DNA from: Lentibacter sp. XHP0401
Lineage (GTDB): Bacteria; Pseudomonadota; Alphaproteobacteria; Rhodobacterales; Rhodobacteraceae
Assembly (NCBI RefSeq): GCF_025751535.1
Contig: NZ_JAOWLC010000006.1
Location: forward strand, 161,863 to 225,862
Direction of reading: 5' to 3'
Length of the DNA: 64,000 bases
Part shown: one piece after another, positions 54,261 to 63,955 of the stretch
How the letters are laid out: every line of letters starts with the position of its first letter
Numbering within the stretch: position 1 is the first letter of the stretch
Position numbers and translations under genes: made by a program
Notes under the pieces: generated by a model
Seen by the model: only the letters and a program-made list of their open reading frames with translations
What the model was told of the DNA's origin: nothing
The model's database searches: none

Positions 54261-54510
54261 TAAGGTCACCTTTGCTTAGCGGGCATTCCGCTTGTTGTAT
54301 ACAGGGTAACAATTGGTGCCTATTGCGTAGTAAAGCACACAGGTTTGGGCAAATTTCCGTGGAGTATCATCCGCCTTGGGCATGTTCACGTGGATAACCC
54401 AAAGTAATGCCGCCTTCCTTTGTAGCGAAGCGCCAGATTCTAAGCTGTCTGTAGATATGCCGTTACTCGCGAGACATTTCCTTTAACCTCCCGGCACCGG
54501 GAAGAAGGAG

Positions 54511-55049
54511 ATGATCATGAATAAAGATCAACGCGAGATACAACGCAAGTTACGGATACTGCGATACGCCGAAGAGATCGGCCATGTTGCCAAAACCTGC
54601 CGCTATTTCGGGATCGGTCGCGCCAGTTTTTACCGCTGGCGCAAAGCCTATGCAGAACACGGCGAAGCAGGGCTAATCAATGCGCCGCCCATCCCCAAAT
54701 GGCACGCGAACAGAACGCCACCGGAGCGCGAGGAAAAGGTGCTTTATCTTCGTCGCAAATACCACCTCGGTCCCATGCGGATCGTTTGGTATCTGGAGCG
54801 CTATCACGGCATCAAGATATCTGACGCAACCGTTTAGCGCATTCTGCGCCGGCATGGGCTAAACCGCCTTCCACGTGGCACCCGCATGCGAAAAGTCCAT
54901 ACCAAGCGTTATCAGAAGCAGGCGCCCATTGCCTGACAGGGTATTGCGCAGCAATGTCCCGAGAGGGAGGTCATCACATCCAGATGGATGTTAAGTTCCT
55001 GACTTTCATCGGAGAAAAGGGCGAAAAGGTGCGCCGCTTTCAATCTACG
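54511..55049 (+). pseudogene. IS481-like transposase, broken by a stop codon, an insertion and truncation
   Basis: The frame starts with a helix-turn-helix (HVAKTCRYFGIGRASFYRWR) and PPEREEKVLYLRRKYHLGPM. A TAG at 54835-54837 interrupts it where a Tyr codon would be expected; the same frame then continues with RILRRHGLNRLPRGTRMRKV. About 45 extra bases follow before the frame resumes as HHIQMDVKFLTFIGEKGEKV, the first catalytic Asp region. It ends abruptly near 55049 where an IS110 fragment begins. It cannot make an active transposase. Confidence 0.82.
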
Positions 55050-55154
55050 GCGTCGCTTCTTGCCGGGAATGGCAATTAGAACTTCATGACGCGCCTTCGC
55101 GATATCGATCGCCGCCAAAATGGGCGGGTTCTGTGCAATACTGGTCTCGGTCAT
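55050..55154 (-). pseudogene. IS110-family transposase N-terminal fragment
   Basis: The minus-strand frame reads ETSIAQNPPILAAIDIAKAR then HEVLIAIPGKKRR, the start of an IS110 transposase with the first catalytic Asp (AAIDIAK). It runs into the IS481 remnant after about 35 residues. It could come from the same element type as the fragment at 49782-49991, which holds the next part of the protein. Confidence 0.8.
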
Positions 55155-55171
55155 AGTCGGTCTCCTTTGCA

Positions 55172-55582
55172 GTGTGGTTTGTGCAAAACCACTGTAGGGA
55201 CCTGAGGCACGGCTATGACCACCTGCTTCGTTACACGAAGACTACGCAGGCGTTCAAAGCCTCTCAATCAATGACATTCCGAAGGTGTTACGGCACTGAG
55301 TTCACCAGCATGGCGATCCTCAAATGGGTGCAGGACACAGGCATTGATTGGCACTACATCGCGCCTGGAAAACCCCAACAGAACGGCTTCATCGAAAGCT
55401 TCAACGGCAAGCTGAGGGACGAATGCCTCAACGAAACGCTGTTCGGTACATTGCGCGATGCCCGCAAAACGCTTGAAGAATGGCAGGAGGATTACAACTG
55501 GCGAAGACCACATTCAGCACTGGGCAACCTGACACCGATGGAATTTTTGCACAGAAAGGCGATGGACAAGATGGCTGCCTAA
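55172..55582 (+). pseudogene. IS3-family transposase (OrfB) C-terminal fragment
   Basis: From about 55270 the frame encodes the second half of an integrase-type transposase: [38 protein letters not shown] with the catalytic Glu, and [16 protein letters not shown]. The residues before this are not IS3-like and include the IS110 upstream DNA, so the OrfB start and first catalytic Asp are missing. The expected Asp-Asn-Gly before TEFTS reads Cys-Tyr-Gly, another sign of decay. Confidence 0.82.
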
Positions 55583-55635
55583 GGCCAAAGATTTAACCCC
55601 GAGGACTCTGCGCGAAGCTGGAGGAAACTTGGGGC

Positions 55636-56084
55636 TCAGGTCACGCCGTAAGACGGTAATTTGTCCGTTACGATGATCTCTGGTGGGCCGTAACGCTTCA
55701 TTGATTTTCTGAGGAATTTCAAAGCCGCTTTACGATCACGGCGTTTGGTGACGTAGCTTTCCAGCACCTCACCTTCGTGATCAACCGCCCGCCAAAGATA
55801 GTGTGTCACGCCATTGATCTTCACGAAAATTTCGTCCAGGTGCCACTGCAAGTTTGAATGTGCCCAAAACTTCTGGGCACGCCTTTTACGTATTTCCGCA
55901 GCAAAAATTGGGCCAAACCGGTTCCACCAGAAACGGATAGTTTCATGGCTGACATCGACGCCCCGTTCATGCAGCAGATCCTCGACATTCCGAAGCGATA
56001 CGGAAACCTAACATAGAGCATGACCGCAAGGCGGATGATCTCAGAGCTGGTTTTAAAATACCGAAAAGGGGAGCGCTTTGTCAT
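55636..56084 (-). pseudogene. IS6-family transposase remnant with frameshift and 3' truncation
   Basis: The start reads TKRSPFRYFKTSSEIIRLAV then MLYVRFP, after which the correct continuation (helix-turn-helix to QWHLDEIFVKINGVTHYLWR and KRRDRKAALKFLRK) is in another frame; the shift is near 56000. The protein ends at DKLPSYGV, so about 75 C-terminal residues with the last catalytic Glu are absent. The family match is clear from the close likeness to the copy at 61676-62504. Confidence 0.85.
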
Positions 56085-56291
56085 TTCGAAAGCCTAGGTG
56101 AGCGCCCTGCCCGGCTCAAGCCAGTTTGCTCTAACAGGGGCATTGGATATTAAAGACTTAAACCTGCCGTTGCTGCGGTCTAATCGTATGTCAACTTAGG
56201 GCCGTTCGTGTCAGGTGCTAAAACCAACTAAAGCAGCACCATGTTTCAAGCGATGAGCATACACAAAACGGAAACATTGCCGCACCTGAAT

Positions 56292-56306
56292 GTTCCCTTT
56301 ATGTTC
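56292..56306 (+). promoter_or_regulatory. SOS box (LexA site), GTTC-N7-GTTC
   Basis: GTTC CCTTTAT GTTC matches the alphaproteobacterial LexA site exactly. It ends 5 bases before the imuA ATG at 56312, which is unusually close and implies a very short leader or a later start codon. It predicts DNA-damage control of the whole mutasome cassette. Confidence 0.85.
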
Positions 56307-56311
56307 CCTCT

Positions 56312-56866
56312 ATGCGAGTCACTTTCCAAAACGTCTTCCCCCTGCGCCCTGCCCGCGTCCATGAGGTCTGCGGGGCAGGTGCTATGGGCTTTGCCGCCAT
56401 GGCCGCTCAGCGCCGTTGCCTTTGGATCCGCGAAAGCTGGCTAACCGACACGGCCGCACCGCAAGGCCTGATGTCCTTTCTCAATCCTGCGGACCTGCTC
56501 CTCGCCCACCCCAAGAACCAAGCCGACGCATTGGCCGTAGCAGAGGAAGCGCTCAAGGATGGGGCGTTGCCCTTTATTGTCCTCGAGATAACCCGCCCTT
56601 TGAACCTGCGGGAGGGACGGCGGTTGCAATTGGCGGCCAAAGCCGGCGGAACGACTGGTCTGTGTCTTATCCCCGAGGGTATGGGGTCAAACGCCGCCGA
56701 AACGCGCTGGAAAGCCGCGCCACTCTTCGACACGCAAAGCGAGGACTCGACTCTCCAACGGTGGAAAATTATAAAGAACAAATCAGGAACATTAGGTGCG
56801 TGGTCGGTGAAGTGGGATGCGCAAACGCGTCGTATCAATGTGGTTTCCGAGGTTGCCCAGCGATAG
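56312..56866 (+). CDS. imuA: ImuA, SOS mutasome component
   Basis: This is a 184-residue RecA-like ATPase-fold relative of SulA/ImuA. It begins FPLRPARVHEVCGAGAMGFA, a segment typical of ImuA, with no proper Walker A. ImuA works with ImuB and DnaE2 in error-prone synthesis past DNA damage. It is shorter than many ImuA proteins and lies only 5 bases from the LexA site. Its 3' end overlaps imuB by 50 bases. Confidence 0.85.
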   Translation: MRVTFQNVFPLRPARVHEVCGAGAMGFAAMAAQRRCLWIRESWLTDTAAPQGLMSFLNPADLLLAHPKNQADALAVAEEALKDGALPFIVLEITRPLNLREGRRLQLAAKAGGTTGLCLIPEGMGSNAAETRWKAAPLFDTQSEDSTLQRWKIIKNKSGTLGAWSVKWDAQTRRINVVSEVAQR

Positions 56867-58280
56867 GGTTCTACGCGCAGGCCTGCGGCACATCGCCGAT
56901 GACAACCGCCCGTTCGCCCTTATCCACCATGAGAAAAACACCGACCGTATTTATTGCCTGAACCAAGCGGCGGAGGCCCAAGGTCTGCATCGCGGCATGG
57001 GGTTCTCGGATGCACGGGCTTACTGCCCCGATCTGCAAAGCCACCCGGCCAACTGGGTCGCCGATATTAAGTTCCTGCATACGTTGGCGCGGTGGAGCAA
57101 GCGCTACTGCCCATGGGTCGGCTTGGATGGCACGGATGGGCTGATGCTCAACATCACTGGGTCGGCGCATCTGTTTGGCGGCGAGGCGCAGATGCTTGAC
57201 GACATGCGTCACCGCCTGGCCCGAGCGGGGGTGAGCGGGCGGATTGCCGCAGCTGATACGCGCGGTGCAGCTTGGGCGCTCACGCATCATGCTCCCGCCC
57301 CCACTGCGGATATCACCTCCTTGCCTGTGGCCGCCCTGCGCCTTGATGCAAAATCCGACACGGCTCTACAACGTCTTGGGCTGCGAACGATCCGCGACCT
57401 GATGGCCTTGCCGCGCGCGACTCTTGCACGACGGTTTGGCCCAGACGTGGTGCTCCGCCTGGATCAAGCGATGGGCGCGCAGGATGAGGCCATCACGCCT
57501 CTGGGAGAGGCGCCACACTATGGCGTGCGCCTAACGTTACCCGACCCGATTGGATTGGTCGAAGACGTCATGATGGGCGCCGAGCGCCTTTTGGTCCGGT
57601 TGTGCGACAAGCTCAAAGATCAGGATATGGGCGCGCGGCAATTGCAACTGACCCTGCGCCGCGTCGATCAAGGCGCACAAATGGTCGAGTTGCGCTTGGC
57701 GGCCCCCATGCGCGATGCCGCACGGATCTTGCCACTGTTCGCACGTGGCGTTGACGCGGTGGATGCGGGCTATGGCATTGACCAGCTGCGCCTTGAGGCC
57801 ACACAGGTCGAGCGCTTGATGGACGCACAGATCACCTCGACCACGGCATCGCGCCCCGATGGTTTGGAGGATCTGATCACGCGCCTTGGCAACCGCATTG
57901 GGCTCGACAATATCCAGAGGTTTTTGCCAGCGGACAGCCACATCCCAGAACGTAGCTTTCAAAGTGTGCCTGCGGCGTATAGCACCGCGTCGGAATCATG
58001 GGCCAGCCTGCGCCCGCGCCCTTTGCGCCTGTTTGCGCCCGAGTCTATTGCCGCAGTTGGATCAAGGCCGCCTGCACAGTTTCGGTGGCGGCGCATGTCG
58101 CTGACAACAGGGCGCGCAATAGGCCCCGAGCGCATCGCCCCCGAATGGTGGCTGCCTGACGACAACTGGCGGTCTGGTCTGCGCGACTATTGGAAAGTGG
58201 ACACGCGCGAAGGGCGGCGGCTGTGGCTGTTCTACACACCACAAAACCCCGGCTGGTTCGTGCAAGGCGAATTCGCATGA
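56817..58280 (+). CDS. imuB: ImuB, non-catalytic Y-family polymerase-like protein
   Basis: This 487-residue protein has the Y-family polymerase fold without the usual active-site carboxylates: the first motif reads VVSMWFPRLPSDRVLR where true polymerases have Asp-x-Asp, while GLDGTDGLMLNITGSAHLFG is the ImuB form of the second. It carries the little-finger region and a C-terminal tail ending in WLFYTPQNPGWFVQGEFA. ImuB acts as the hub that links DnaE2, ImuA and the beta clamp. It overlaps imuA (50 bases) and dnaE2 (4 bases). Confidence 0.93.
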   Translation: MRKRVVSMWFPRLPSDRVLRAGLRHIADDNRPFALIHHEKNTDRIYCLNQAAEAQGLHRGMGFSDARAYCPDLQSHPANWVADIKFLHTLARWSKRYCPWVGLDGTDGLMLNITGSAHLFGGEAQMLDDMRHRLARAGVSGRIAAADTRGAAWALTHHAPAPTADITSLPVAALRLDAKSDTALQRLGLRTIRDLMALPRATLARRFGPDVVLRLDQAMGAQDEAITPLGEAPHYGVRLTLPDPIGLVEDVMMGAERLLVRLCDKLKDQDMGARQLQLTLRRVDQGAQMVELRLAAPMRDAARILPLFARGVDAVDAGYGIDQLRLEATQVERLMDAQITSTTASRPDGLEDLITRLGNRIGLDNIQRFLPADSHIPERSFQSVPAAYSTASESWASLRPRPLRLFAPESIAAVGSRPPAQFRWRRMSLTTGRAIGPERIAPEWWLPDDNWRSGLRDYWKVDTREGRRLWLFYTPQNPGWFVQGEFA

Positions 58281-61200
58281 CAGTCCGAAACGCATCTCTC
58301 GATCCGGGATATGCAGAGCTATGCTGCACCTCAAACTTCACATTCCTACGTGGCGCCTCGCATCCGGAGGAACTGATCACCCGCGCCGCCGCTCTGAGGT
58401 TGACCGGCGTGGCCATCACTGACCACAACTCGCTGGCGGGTGTCGTCCGGGCGTATTCCGCGCTCAAGGAATTGCGCCGTGAACTTGGCGACGGCGCCCC
58501 GCTGCCCAAGCTGATCATTGGCGCGCGTCTGGTCCTGCGCGGCAGTGATACGCATTGGATTGCCCTGCCACAAGATCGCGCGGCCTATGCGCGGCTGACA
58601 CGACTGCTGACCCTTGGCAAACGACGTGCCCCCAAAGGCGCGTGTTATTTGGATTTGTGCGACTTGTCACAGGGCTGCGCGGGGATGAGCCTGATTGCCC
58701 TGCCACAACAGGCGCTAAAGGCCAGTGTGACTGAGATCGCCACCCTCAAAAAGCACTTCCCCGCAGATGTCTTTGTCGGCGCGACCCCTCGCTATGACGG
58801 CAGCGATCAGCGCTATTTTGATGCCTGCGCCACCCTCGCGCATCGCACCGCCGCGCCGATGGTGGCCGTCGGGGATGTGCTCATGCATCACGGATCGCGG
58901 CGGCAGTTGGCCGATGTGCTGACCTGCCTGCGCGAACACATCACCATCGACGAGATCGGCACACGCGCGCTGCCCAACTCTGAGCGCCGCCTCAAAGGGG
59001 AGGCCGATATGAAACGCCTATTTGAGCGTCATCCTGCCGCCTTACGCCGCACTGTTGAGATCGCCGCCAAATCGAGCTTTTGCCTGTCCGAGTTGAGCTA
59101 CGAATACCCGGATGAAATCGCAAACGATGAACCGCCTCAAGATCGCTTGGCGCGATTGGCGCGTGAGGGGCTGAAAACCCGCTATCCACAGGGCGCGCCG
59201 GACACCGCCATCGCACAGATGAACAAAGAGCTGGCCTTGATCAAGGCACTCGACTTCCCCGCCTATTTCCTCACGGTGCATGACATCGTTCAATTCGCAC
59301 GGTCTCAGGGCATCCTGTGTCAGGGGCGCGGTTCGGCGGCCAACTCCATCCTGTGCTACCTCTTGGGCATCACCGATGTCAGCCCTGAAACCATCACTAT
59401 GGTGGTGGAGCGTTTCGTCTCCGAGCATCGCGGCGAACCGCCGGATATTGACGTGGATTTCGAACATGAACGCCGTGAGGAGGTCATCCAGCATATCTAC
59501 GCCAAATACGGTCGTCACCGCGCGGGGCTATGCGCCACGGTGATCCATTTCCGCTCGCGTGCCGCCATCGCGGAAGTGGGCAAAGTCATGGGGTTGTCCA
59601 AGGATGTCACGGCCAGCCTCTCGGGCCAAATATGGGGCTCGGGGAACAGCGGCGCGGACCCTGAACGGATTAAGGAGCTGGGCCTCGATATGAGCGATCC
59701 GCGCCTTGCGCAAACGATTAAACTCATCGGGGAAATCATCGGGTTTCCGCGCCACCTGAGCCAGCATGTCGGCGGTTTTATCATCACCAAGGGGCGGTTG
59801 GACGAACTCTGTCCGATTGAAAACGCGGCAATGGAGGACCGCACGATTATTGAGTGGGACAAGGATGACATCGACGCACTCGGCATTCTCAAGGTCGACA
59901 TCCTGTCGCTCGGAATGCTCACCTGTATTCGCAAGAGCTTTGATTTGATCGCGCAGCATGGCGGAGAACATTACAGCATAGCGACCGTGCCGCAATCTGA
60001 TGGGCCGACCTATGATATGCTCTGCGCGGCCGACGCCATTGGAGTGTTTCAGGTGGAAAGCCGCGCCCAGATGAATTTTCTGCCACGCATGAAGCCGCGC
60101 GAATTTTATGATCTGGTGATCGAGGTCGCCATCGTGCGCCCCGGTCCGATCCAAGGCGGTATGGTGCATCCGTATATCAACCGCCGCCAGGGCAAAGAGC
60201 CTGTCAGCTTTCCTTCTGATGCACTAGAGAAGGTGCTTGGTAAAACCCTCGGCGTGCCGCTCTTTCAAGAGCAAGCCATGCAAATCGCTGTGGTCGCGGC
60301 AGGGTTTTCGCCCTCCGAGGCCGACGAGCTGCGCCGCTCCATGGCGACGTTTCGACGGATGGGCACCATTGGCCAGCTGCGCGATAAGTTTATCAGCGGC
60401 ATGTTGGTGCGCGGGTATGAACGCGCCTTTGCAGAGAGCTGTTTTTCCCAGATCGAAGGCTTTGGCGAATACGGGTTTCCCGAAAGCCATGCGGCGGCAT
60501 TTGCAATGCTCGCCTATGTTTCTGCGTGGCTCAAACGCCATCACCCCGCTGCTTTTGCTTGCGCGTTGCTCAATTCCCAACCAATGGGGTTTTACGCCCC
60601 CGCCCAGATCGTGCGTGATGCCCGCGAGCATCAGATCGAGGTACGCCCCGTTTGTGTGAACGCCAGCGCATGGGACAGCATTTTGGAGAAACGTGCCGAC
60701 GGGTCGCTGGCGCTCAGGCTCGGGTTTCGCCAGATCAAAGGCTTCCGCGAAGAGGATGCCGCATGGATCGTCGCCGCACGAGGCAACGGCTATCCCGACC
60801 CAGAGGCGCTGTGGCTGCGCGCAGGGATTGGGTCTGCGGTTCTGGAGCGGCTGGCCGAGGCGGATGCTTTCGCAGGTCTCGGCATGGGGCGACGTAATGC
60901 GCTCTGGGCGGTGAAGGCAATTAAAGGCACCGCGCCTTTGCCCTTATTTAGCGATCCTATTGAGGGCGAAGGAATTCATGAAACACCTGTCGATTTGCCG
61001 ACCATGCATTTGGGCGAAGAGGTTGTGGAAGATTACGTTTCGATGCGCCTTTCACTCAAGGCGCATCCGATGGAGTTGCTGCGCCCCGAGATGACGGGCC
61101 TCACCCCCCATGCCGCCCTGCCTGACATACCCCTTGGCCCGATTGCGGGGCAAGCCATTTCGGTCTGCGGTCTGGTCATAACGCGACAACGCCCCGGTAC

Positions 61201-61540
61201 CGCGTCAGGCGTGGTGTTTCTAACGCTTGAGGATGAAACAGGCGTGTCAAATGTGGTGGTATGGAAAACGGTCTACAAAAAGTTTCGCCGCGCGGTGATG
61301 GGCGGGCGTTTGCTGCGTGTCACGGGCGTGGTGCAGCGCGAGGGCATCGTGGTGCATCTCATTGCGCAGCACATTGAAGATGTCTCGCACCGCCTCGGCA
61401 GGCTCGGACATCCGATGGACACCGCGGTTGGTCTGACCGAACCCCAAGCCGACGACGCGCCGCGCACGCGCCCCCACCCCCGCGCCATGCACCCGCGCGA
61501 CCAAGCGAAGCGGTTGTTTCCGAGTAGGGATTTTCGCTGA
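58277..61540 (+). CDS. dnaE2: DnaE2/ImuC, error-prone DNA polymerase III alpha subunit
   Basis: From ATG 58277 (overlapping the imuB stop as ATGA) this is a 1087-residue C-family polymerase. The N-terminal PHP domain starts with ELCCTSNFTFLRGASHPEEL and has ITDHNSLAGVV. The catalytic site is at PPDIDVDFEHERREEV (about residue 390), with GRGSAANSILCYLLGI before it. An OB-fold near the end (SVCGLVITRQRPGTASGVVF, EDETGVSNVVVW) is typical. It is shorter than replicative DnaE (about 1160) and performs mutagenic lesion bypass under SOS control. Confidence 0.95.
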   Translation: MTVRNASLDPGYAELCCTSNFTFLRGASHPEELITRAAALRLTGVAITDHNSLAGVVRAYSALKELRRELGDGAPLPKLIIGARLVLRGSDTHWIALPQDRAAYARLTRLLTLGKRRAPKGACYLDLCDLSQGCAGMSLIALPQQALKASVTEIATLKKHFPADVFVGATPRYDGSDQRYFDACATLAHRTAAPMVAVGDVLMHHGSRRQLADVLTCLREHITIDEIGTRALPNSERRLKGEADMKRLFERHPAALRRTVEIAAKSSFCLSELSYEYPDEIANDEPPQDRLARLAREGLKTRYPQGAPDTAIAQMNKELALIKALDFPAYFLTVHDIVQFARSQGILCQGRGSAANSILCYLLGITDVSPETITMVVERFVSEHRGEPPDIDVDFEHERREEVIQHIYAKYGRHRAGLCATVIHFRSRAAIAEVGKVMGLSKDVTASLSGQIWGSGNSGADPERIKELGLDMSDPRLAQTIKLIGEIIGFPRHLSQHVGGFIITKGRLDELCPIENAAMEDRTIIEWDKDDIDALGILKVDILSLGMLTCIRKSFDLIAQHGGEHYSIATVPQSDGPTYDMLCAADAIGVFQVESRAQMNFLPRMKPREFYDLVIEVAIVRPGPIQGGMVHPYINRRQGKEPVSFPSDALEKVLGKTLGVPLFQEQAMQIAVVAAGFSPSEADELRRSMATFRRMGTIGQLRDKFISGMLVRGYERAFAESCFSQIEGFGEYGFPESHAAAFAMLAYVSAWLKRHHPAAFACALLNSQPMGFYAPAQIVRDAREHQIEVRPVCVNASAWDSILEKRADGSLALRLGFRQIKGFREEDAAWIVAARGNGYPDPEALWLRAGIGSAVLERLAEADAFAGLGMGRRNALWAVKAIKGTAPLPLFSDPIEGEGIHETPVDLPTMHLGEEVVEDYVSMRLSLKAHPMELLRPEMTGLTPHAALPDIPLGPIAGQAISVCGLVITRQRPGTASGVVFLTLEDETGVSNVVVWKTVYKKFRRAVMGGRLLRVTGVVQREGIVVHLIAQHIEDVSHRLGRLGHPMDTAVGLTEPQADDAPRTRPHPRAMHPRDQAKRLFPSRDFR

Positions 61541-61728
61541 GGTGGGGAAGCCGTCGTTTGCTGCATCTGCGTGGGTGGAGATCCAGCTTGAAGAAAACAG
61601 CCGTTCATAGACTAGAGACCAGAACGCGGATGCTCGCGCTAATCATCCAATTCAGTTGGCTGCACAATGCCGGAAGGTGCTGTCAGACGAATGCGAACCA
61701 GTCTCTGCAAGGACAGCGGGGCTGTCCC

Positions 61729-62447
61729 TTATGCAGCGCCGAGCTGACGCCACTCGGCGAGAGCGGCGGCTCTGTTCAGCTTAAGGTTGTCTCTGGAGTA
61801 GAGGTGGCGCTCCGCATTGAAATGGTTATGGACTGAGGCGTGAATGGCGACAAATTTCTGTAAGGTTTGCATCCGTCTAAATCGAAGCATAGCCCGTTCC
61901 CGCCTTCGAAATGGCTGGTGCGAATTCTCCGCTCTGTTGTTCAGCCAGCGCCCGGTTTCTTGCCGATCAGCGTTGCCGATCACCTTCATCGCCGCGCTGT
62001 AAGAACGGAGCTTATCGGTGACAAAGATACTTGCGCCGCCATGACGTTTCATGATTTTCATCAGAAATTTGTAGGCAGCCTTGCGATCACGGCGTTTTGT
62101 GACGAAGCTTTCCAGGATTTCCCCTTCGTGATCTACTGCCCGCCAAAGATAATGCGTCTCGCCGTTAATCTTCACGAACACCTCGTCCAAGTGCCATTGC
62201 CAATTCGAATAGGCGCGCATCTGACTGACACTTTTCTTGCGGATCTCTGCGGCAAACAACGGGCCAAATCTGCTCCACCAAAACCGAACCGTTTCGTGGC
62301 TGATGTCGATACCACGTTCATGCAAAAGATCCTCCACATTACGAAGCGAAAGCGGGAAACGAACGTACATCATCACTGCTAAATCACTGCTAAACGGATG
62401 ATCTCTGGGCTCGTCTTGAAGTAGCGGAAAGGGCTGTGTTTGATCAT
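61729..62447 (-). pseudogene. IS6-family transposase, frameshifted near its N-terminus
   Basis: The true start is ATG 62447, reading IKHSPFRYFKTSPEIIRLAV. An 11-bp tandem duplication then shifts the frame; the remainder (MMYVRFPLSLRNVEDLLHER, then WQWHLDEVFVKINGETHYLW with catalytic Asp, FVTDKLRSYSAA, and NRAENSHQPFRRRERAMLRF with Glu) is intact. All three acidic catalytic positions survive in the long frame. Without the duplication the protein would have about 235 residues. It is probably inactive unless a programmed shift or a downstream start restores it. Confidence 0.85.
62373..62394. repeat. Perfect 11-bp tandem duplication in the IS6 transposase
   Basis: TCACTGCTAAA occurs twice in direct succession (62373-62383 and 62384-62394). 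Removing one copy restores the transposase frame, so this is a recent slippage-type mutation. Confidence 0.9.
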
Positions 62448-62504
62448 ACCGCAACGCTAATTCCTCACCCTGCCCGCCTCAACAAGTTTTCTTCTGACAG
62501 TGCC

Positions 62505-63015
62505 CACTATCCGCATCGAGGGGTGCATCGACCTGGCGCTCCACCCCGGCCGGGTCGGTCTGGAACCCGTGAACACGGACGGGGTCAAGTTGCTTGTCAT
62601 CGACGAGGCCGAGCGCCTCTCTACCCAGAGCCTCGAACACATCCGCGATATCTTCGACCGTACCGGCATCGGCGTTATCCTGATCGGTATGCCCGGTCTG
62701 GAACGCAAACTGGAACGCTACCCGCAACTCTATAGCCGGATCGGCTTCGCCCATCACTACCGGCCCCTGAAGGGTGACGAGCTGACCTTCGTGCTCACCC
62801 GCCACTGGCGCAAGCTCGGTCTGCAACTGGATGACGCGGACTTCACCGACCATCAGGCCATCGCATCCATTGCCCGGATCACCGGCGGCAACTTCCGCCT
62901 CCTGCATCGGCTCTTCGTCCAGATCGAGCGCATCCTGAAGATCAACGAACTCTCGCTCGTCACCGACGATGTGGTCGAGGCCGCCCGCTCCACGCTGGTC
63001 ATCGGCGCCACGTAG
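62505..63015 (+). pseudogene. TniB-like transposon AAA ATPase, N-terminally truncated
   Basis: The frame from next to the IS6 end encodes about 170 residues of an AAA ATPase of the TniB/ExeA-like transposition type: KLLVIDEAERLSTQSLEHIR is Walker B, followed by GIGVILIGMPGLERKLERYP, LYSRIGFAHHYRPL and ITGGNFRLLHRLF (sensor 2 region). The Walker A part is missing because the IS6 element replaces the front of the gene. The transposase partner is not in the window. It marks a former larger transposon here. Confidence 0.78.
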
Positions 63016-63238
63016 CGCCGAAGAAACCGCGCCAGATAACGATGAACGTCACAGCGGAAATCGGGGTGTTTTACAGGCGTGTCAAAAAGGAGCGTTTTTG
63101 AACGCACCTGGATATTCCACCACCGACCATTGGGGAGCAAAGCGGTTTGACTACTCCGGTTTGGTTTCTAAGACTTGACGTTTATCAGCGTCTGCGCTCT
63201 TATCAAAGCTGAATACTGCTCAAGTTAAGTTTGTTGTC

Positions 63239-63955
63239 ATGAAAATTGTTTCACAAGTGCAGACGCGAACCCCGGTTCTAGCTATCTCTGCGTTGTTTGC
63301 TTTTTTGCTAATACTGTTTCCTGACCGGGGTGCCGCAGACAACAAGCCTGAACTACCGCCTCTCCCAGAACACCTGACACTCCCTGATTGTGAACTTGGG
63401 CCCGAGTGCCCGATCCCATTTGATCATCTCTCCAATCAAGAAAGTGAACCGTTTCTGTTTGCAACCAAACTGATTGATGAAAACCATCCGCGCTGGAGCC
63501 AATTCGAAGATGCGTTGGAGCAATTTCCTGATGTGGGGAGTTGTTTGGTCGAAGACGAGGCCAGCAAAGAGAGTCCCAACTTGCTTTTGATGGACTGGAA
63601 AAAAACTGGGTACATGATCGGCTCCCGAGTTTGTCTGTTCAGGGTTGCTAGTAGCCTTGATCATCCAACCCTGGTGCAACAATGGATGAAGTATCACGGG
63701 TTCCGCGTTGGCGATATCCAGCCGGTTCTGTACCCTGCTCGGCCCGAGAAAAAAACAAGATTTGTAGGCAGTTGGACGGCGACCCAATACCGAAAGCGAA
63801 ACCCTCACTGGTTTGTAAGCCTAACGGGTTTCGAAACCGTTCGCTCCTGGGCTTACAGCATCAGCTTTAACAGCGAGCTAAGAGTCATGGATGTTCGTCC
63901 AGCGGGATCATCTACATTTAACTTGTCTGACGTCAGCGCTTATGGGTCCAAATAG
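63239..63955 (+). CDS. Unrecognised secreted protein, 238 residues
   Basis: A signal-like segment (VLAISALFAFLLILFPDRGAA) ends near residue 33, and the mature part has four cysteines (PDCELGPECPIPF, GSCLVED, SRVCLFRV) and many aromatic residues. The C-terminal half has alternating strands (SWAYSISFNSELRVMDVRP). I do not recognise a family. ATG 63239 has no strong ribosome site. It follows the transposon remnant, so it may be cargo of the acquired region or resume core sequence; this cannot be decided from the window. Confidence 0.65.
   Translation: MKIVSQVQTRTPVLAISALFAFLLILFPDRGAADNKPELPPLPEHLTLPDCELGPECPIPFDHLSNQESEPFLFATKLIDENHPRWSQFEDALEQFPDVGSCLVEDEASKESPNLLLMDWKKTGYMIGSRVCLFRVASSLDHPTLVQQWMKYHGFRVGDIQPVLYPARPEKKTRFVGSWTATQYRKRNPHWFVSLTGFETVRSWAYSISFNSELRVMDVRPAGSSTFNLSDVSAYGSK

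Larger units (their letters stand above)
61676..62504. mobile_element. IS6-family insertion sequence, about 829 bp
   Basis: The ends form imperfect inverted repeats: GGTGCTGTCAGACGA at 61676-61690 and, read inward from the right, GGCACTGTCAGAAGA at 62490-62504 (12 of 15 match). The size fits IS6. The 8 bases on each side differ, so no target duplication is seen, as is common after recombination between copies. The insertion or later recombination cuts the TniB-like gene on the right. Confidence 0.78.

Noticed and set aside
61668..62512. Target-site duplication around the IS6 element
   Set aside because: The 8 bases on the two sides (TGCCGGAA and CACTATCC) do not match.
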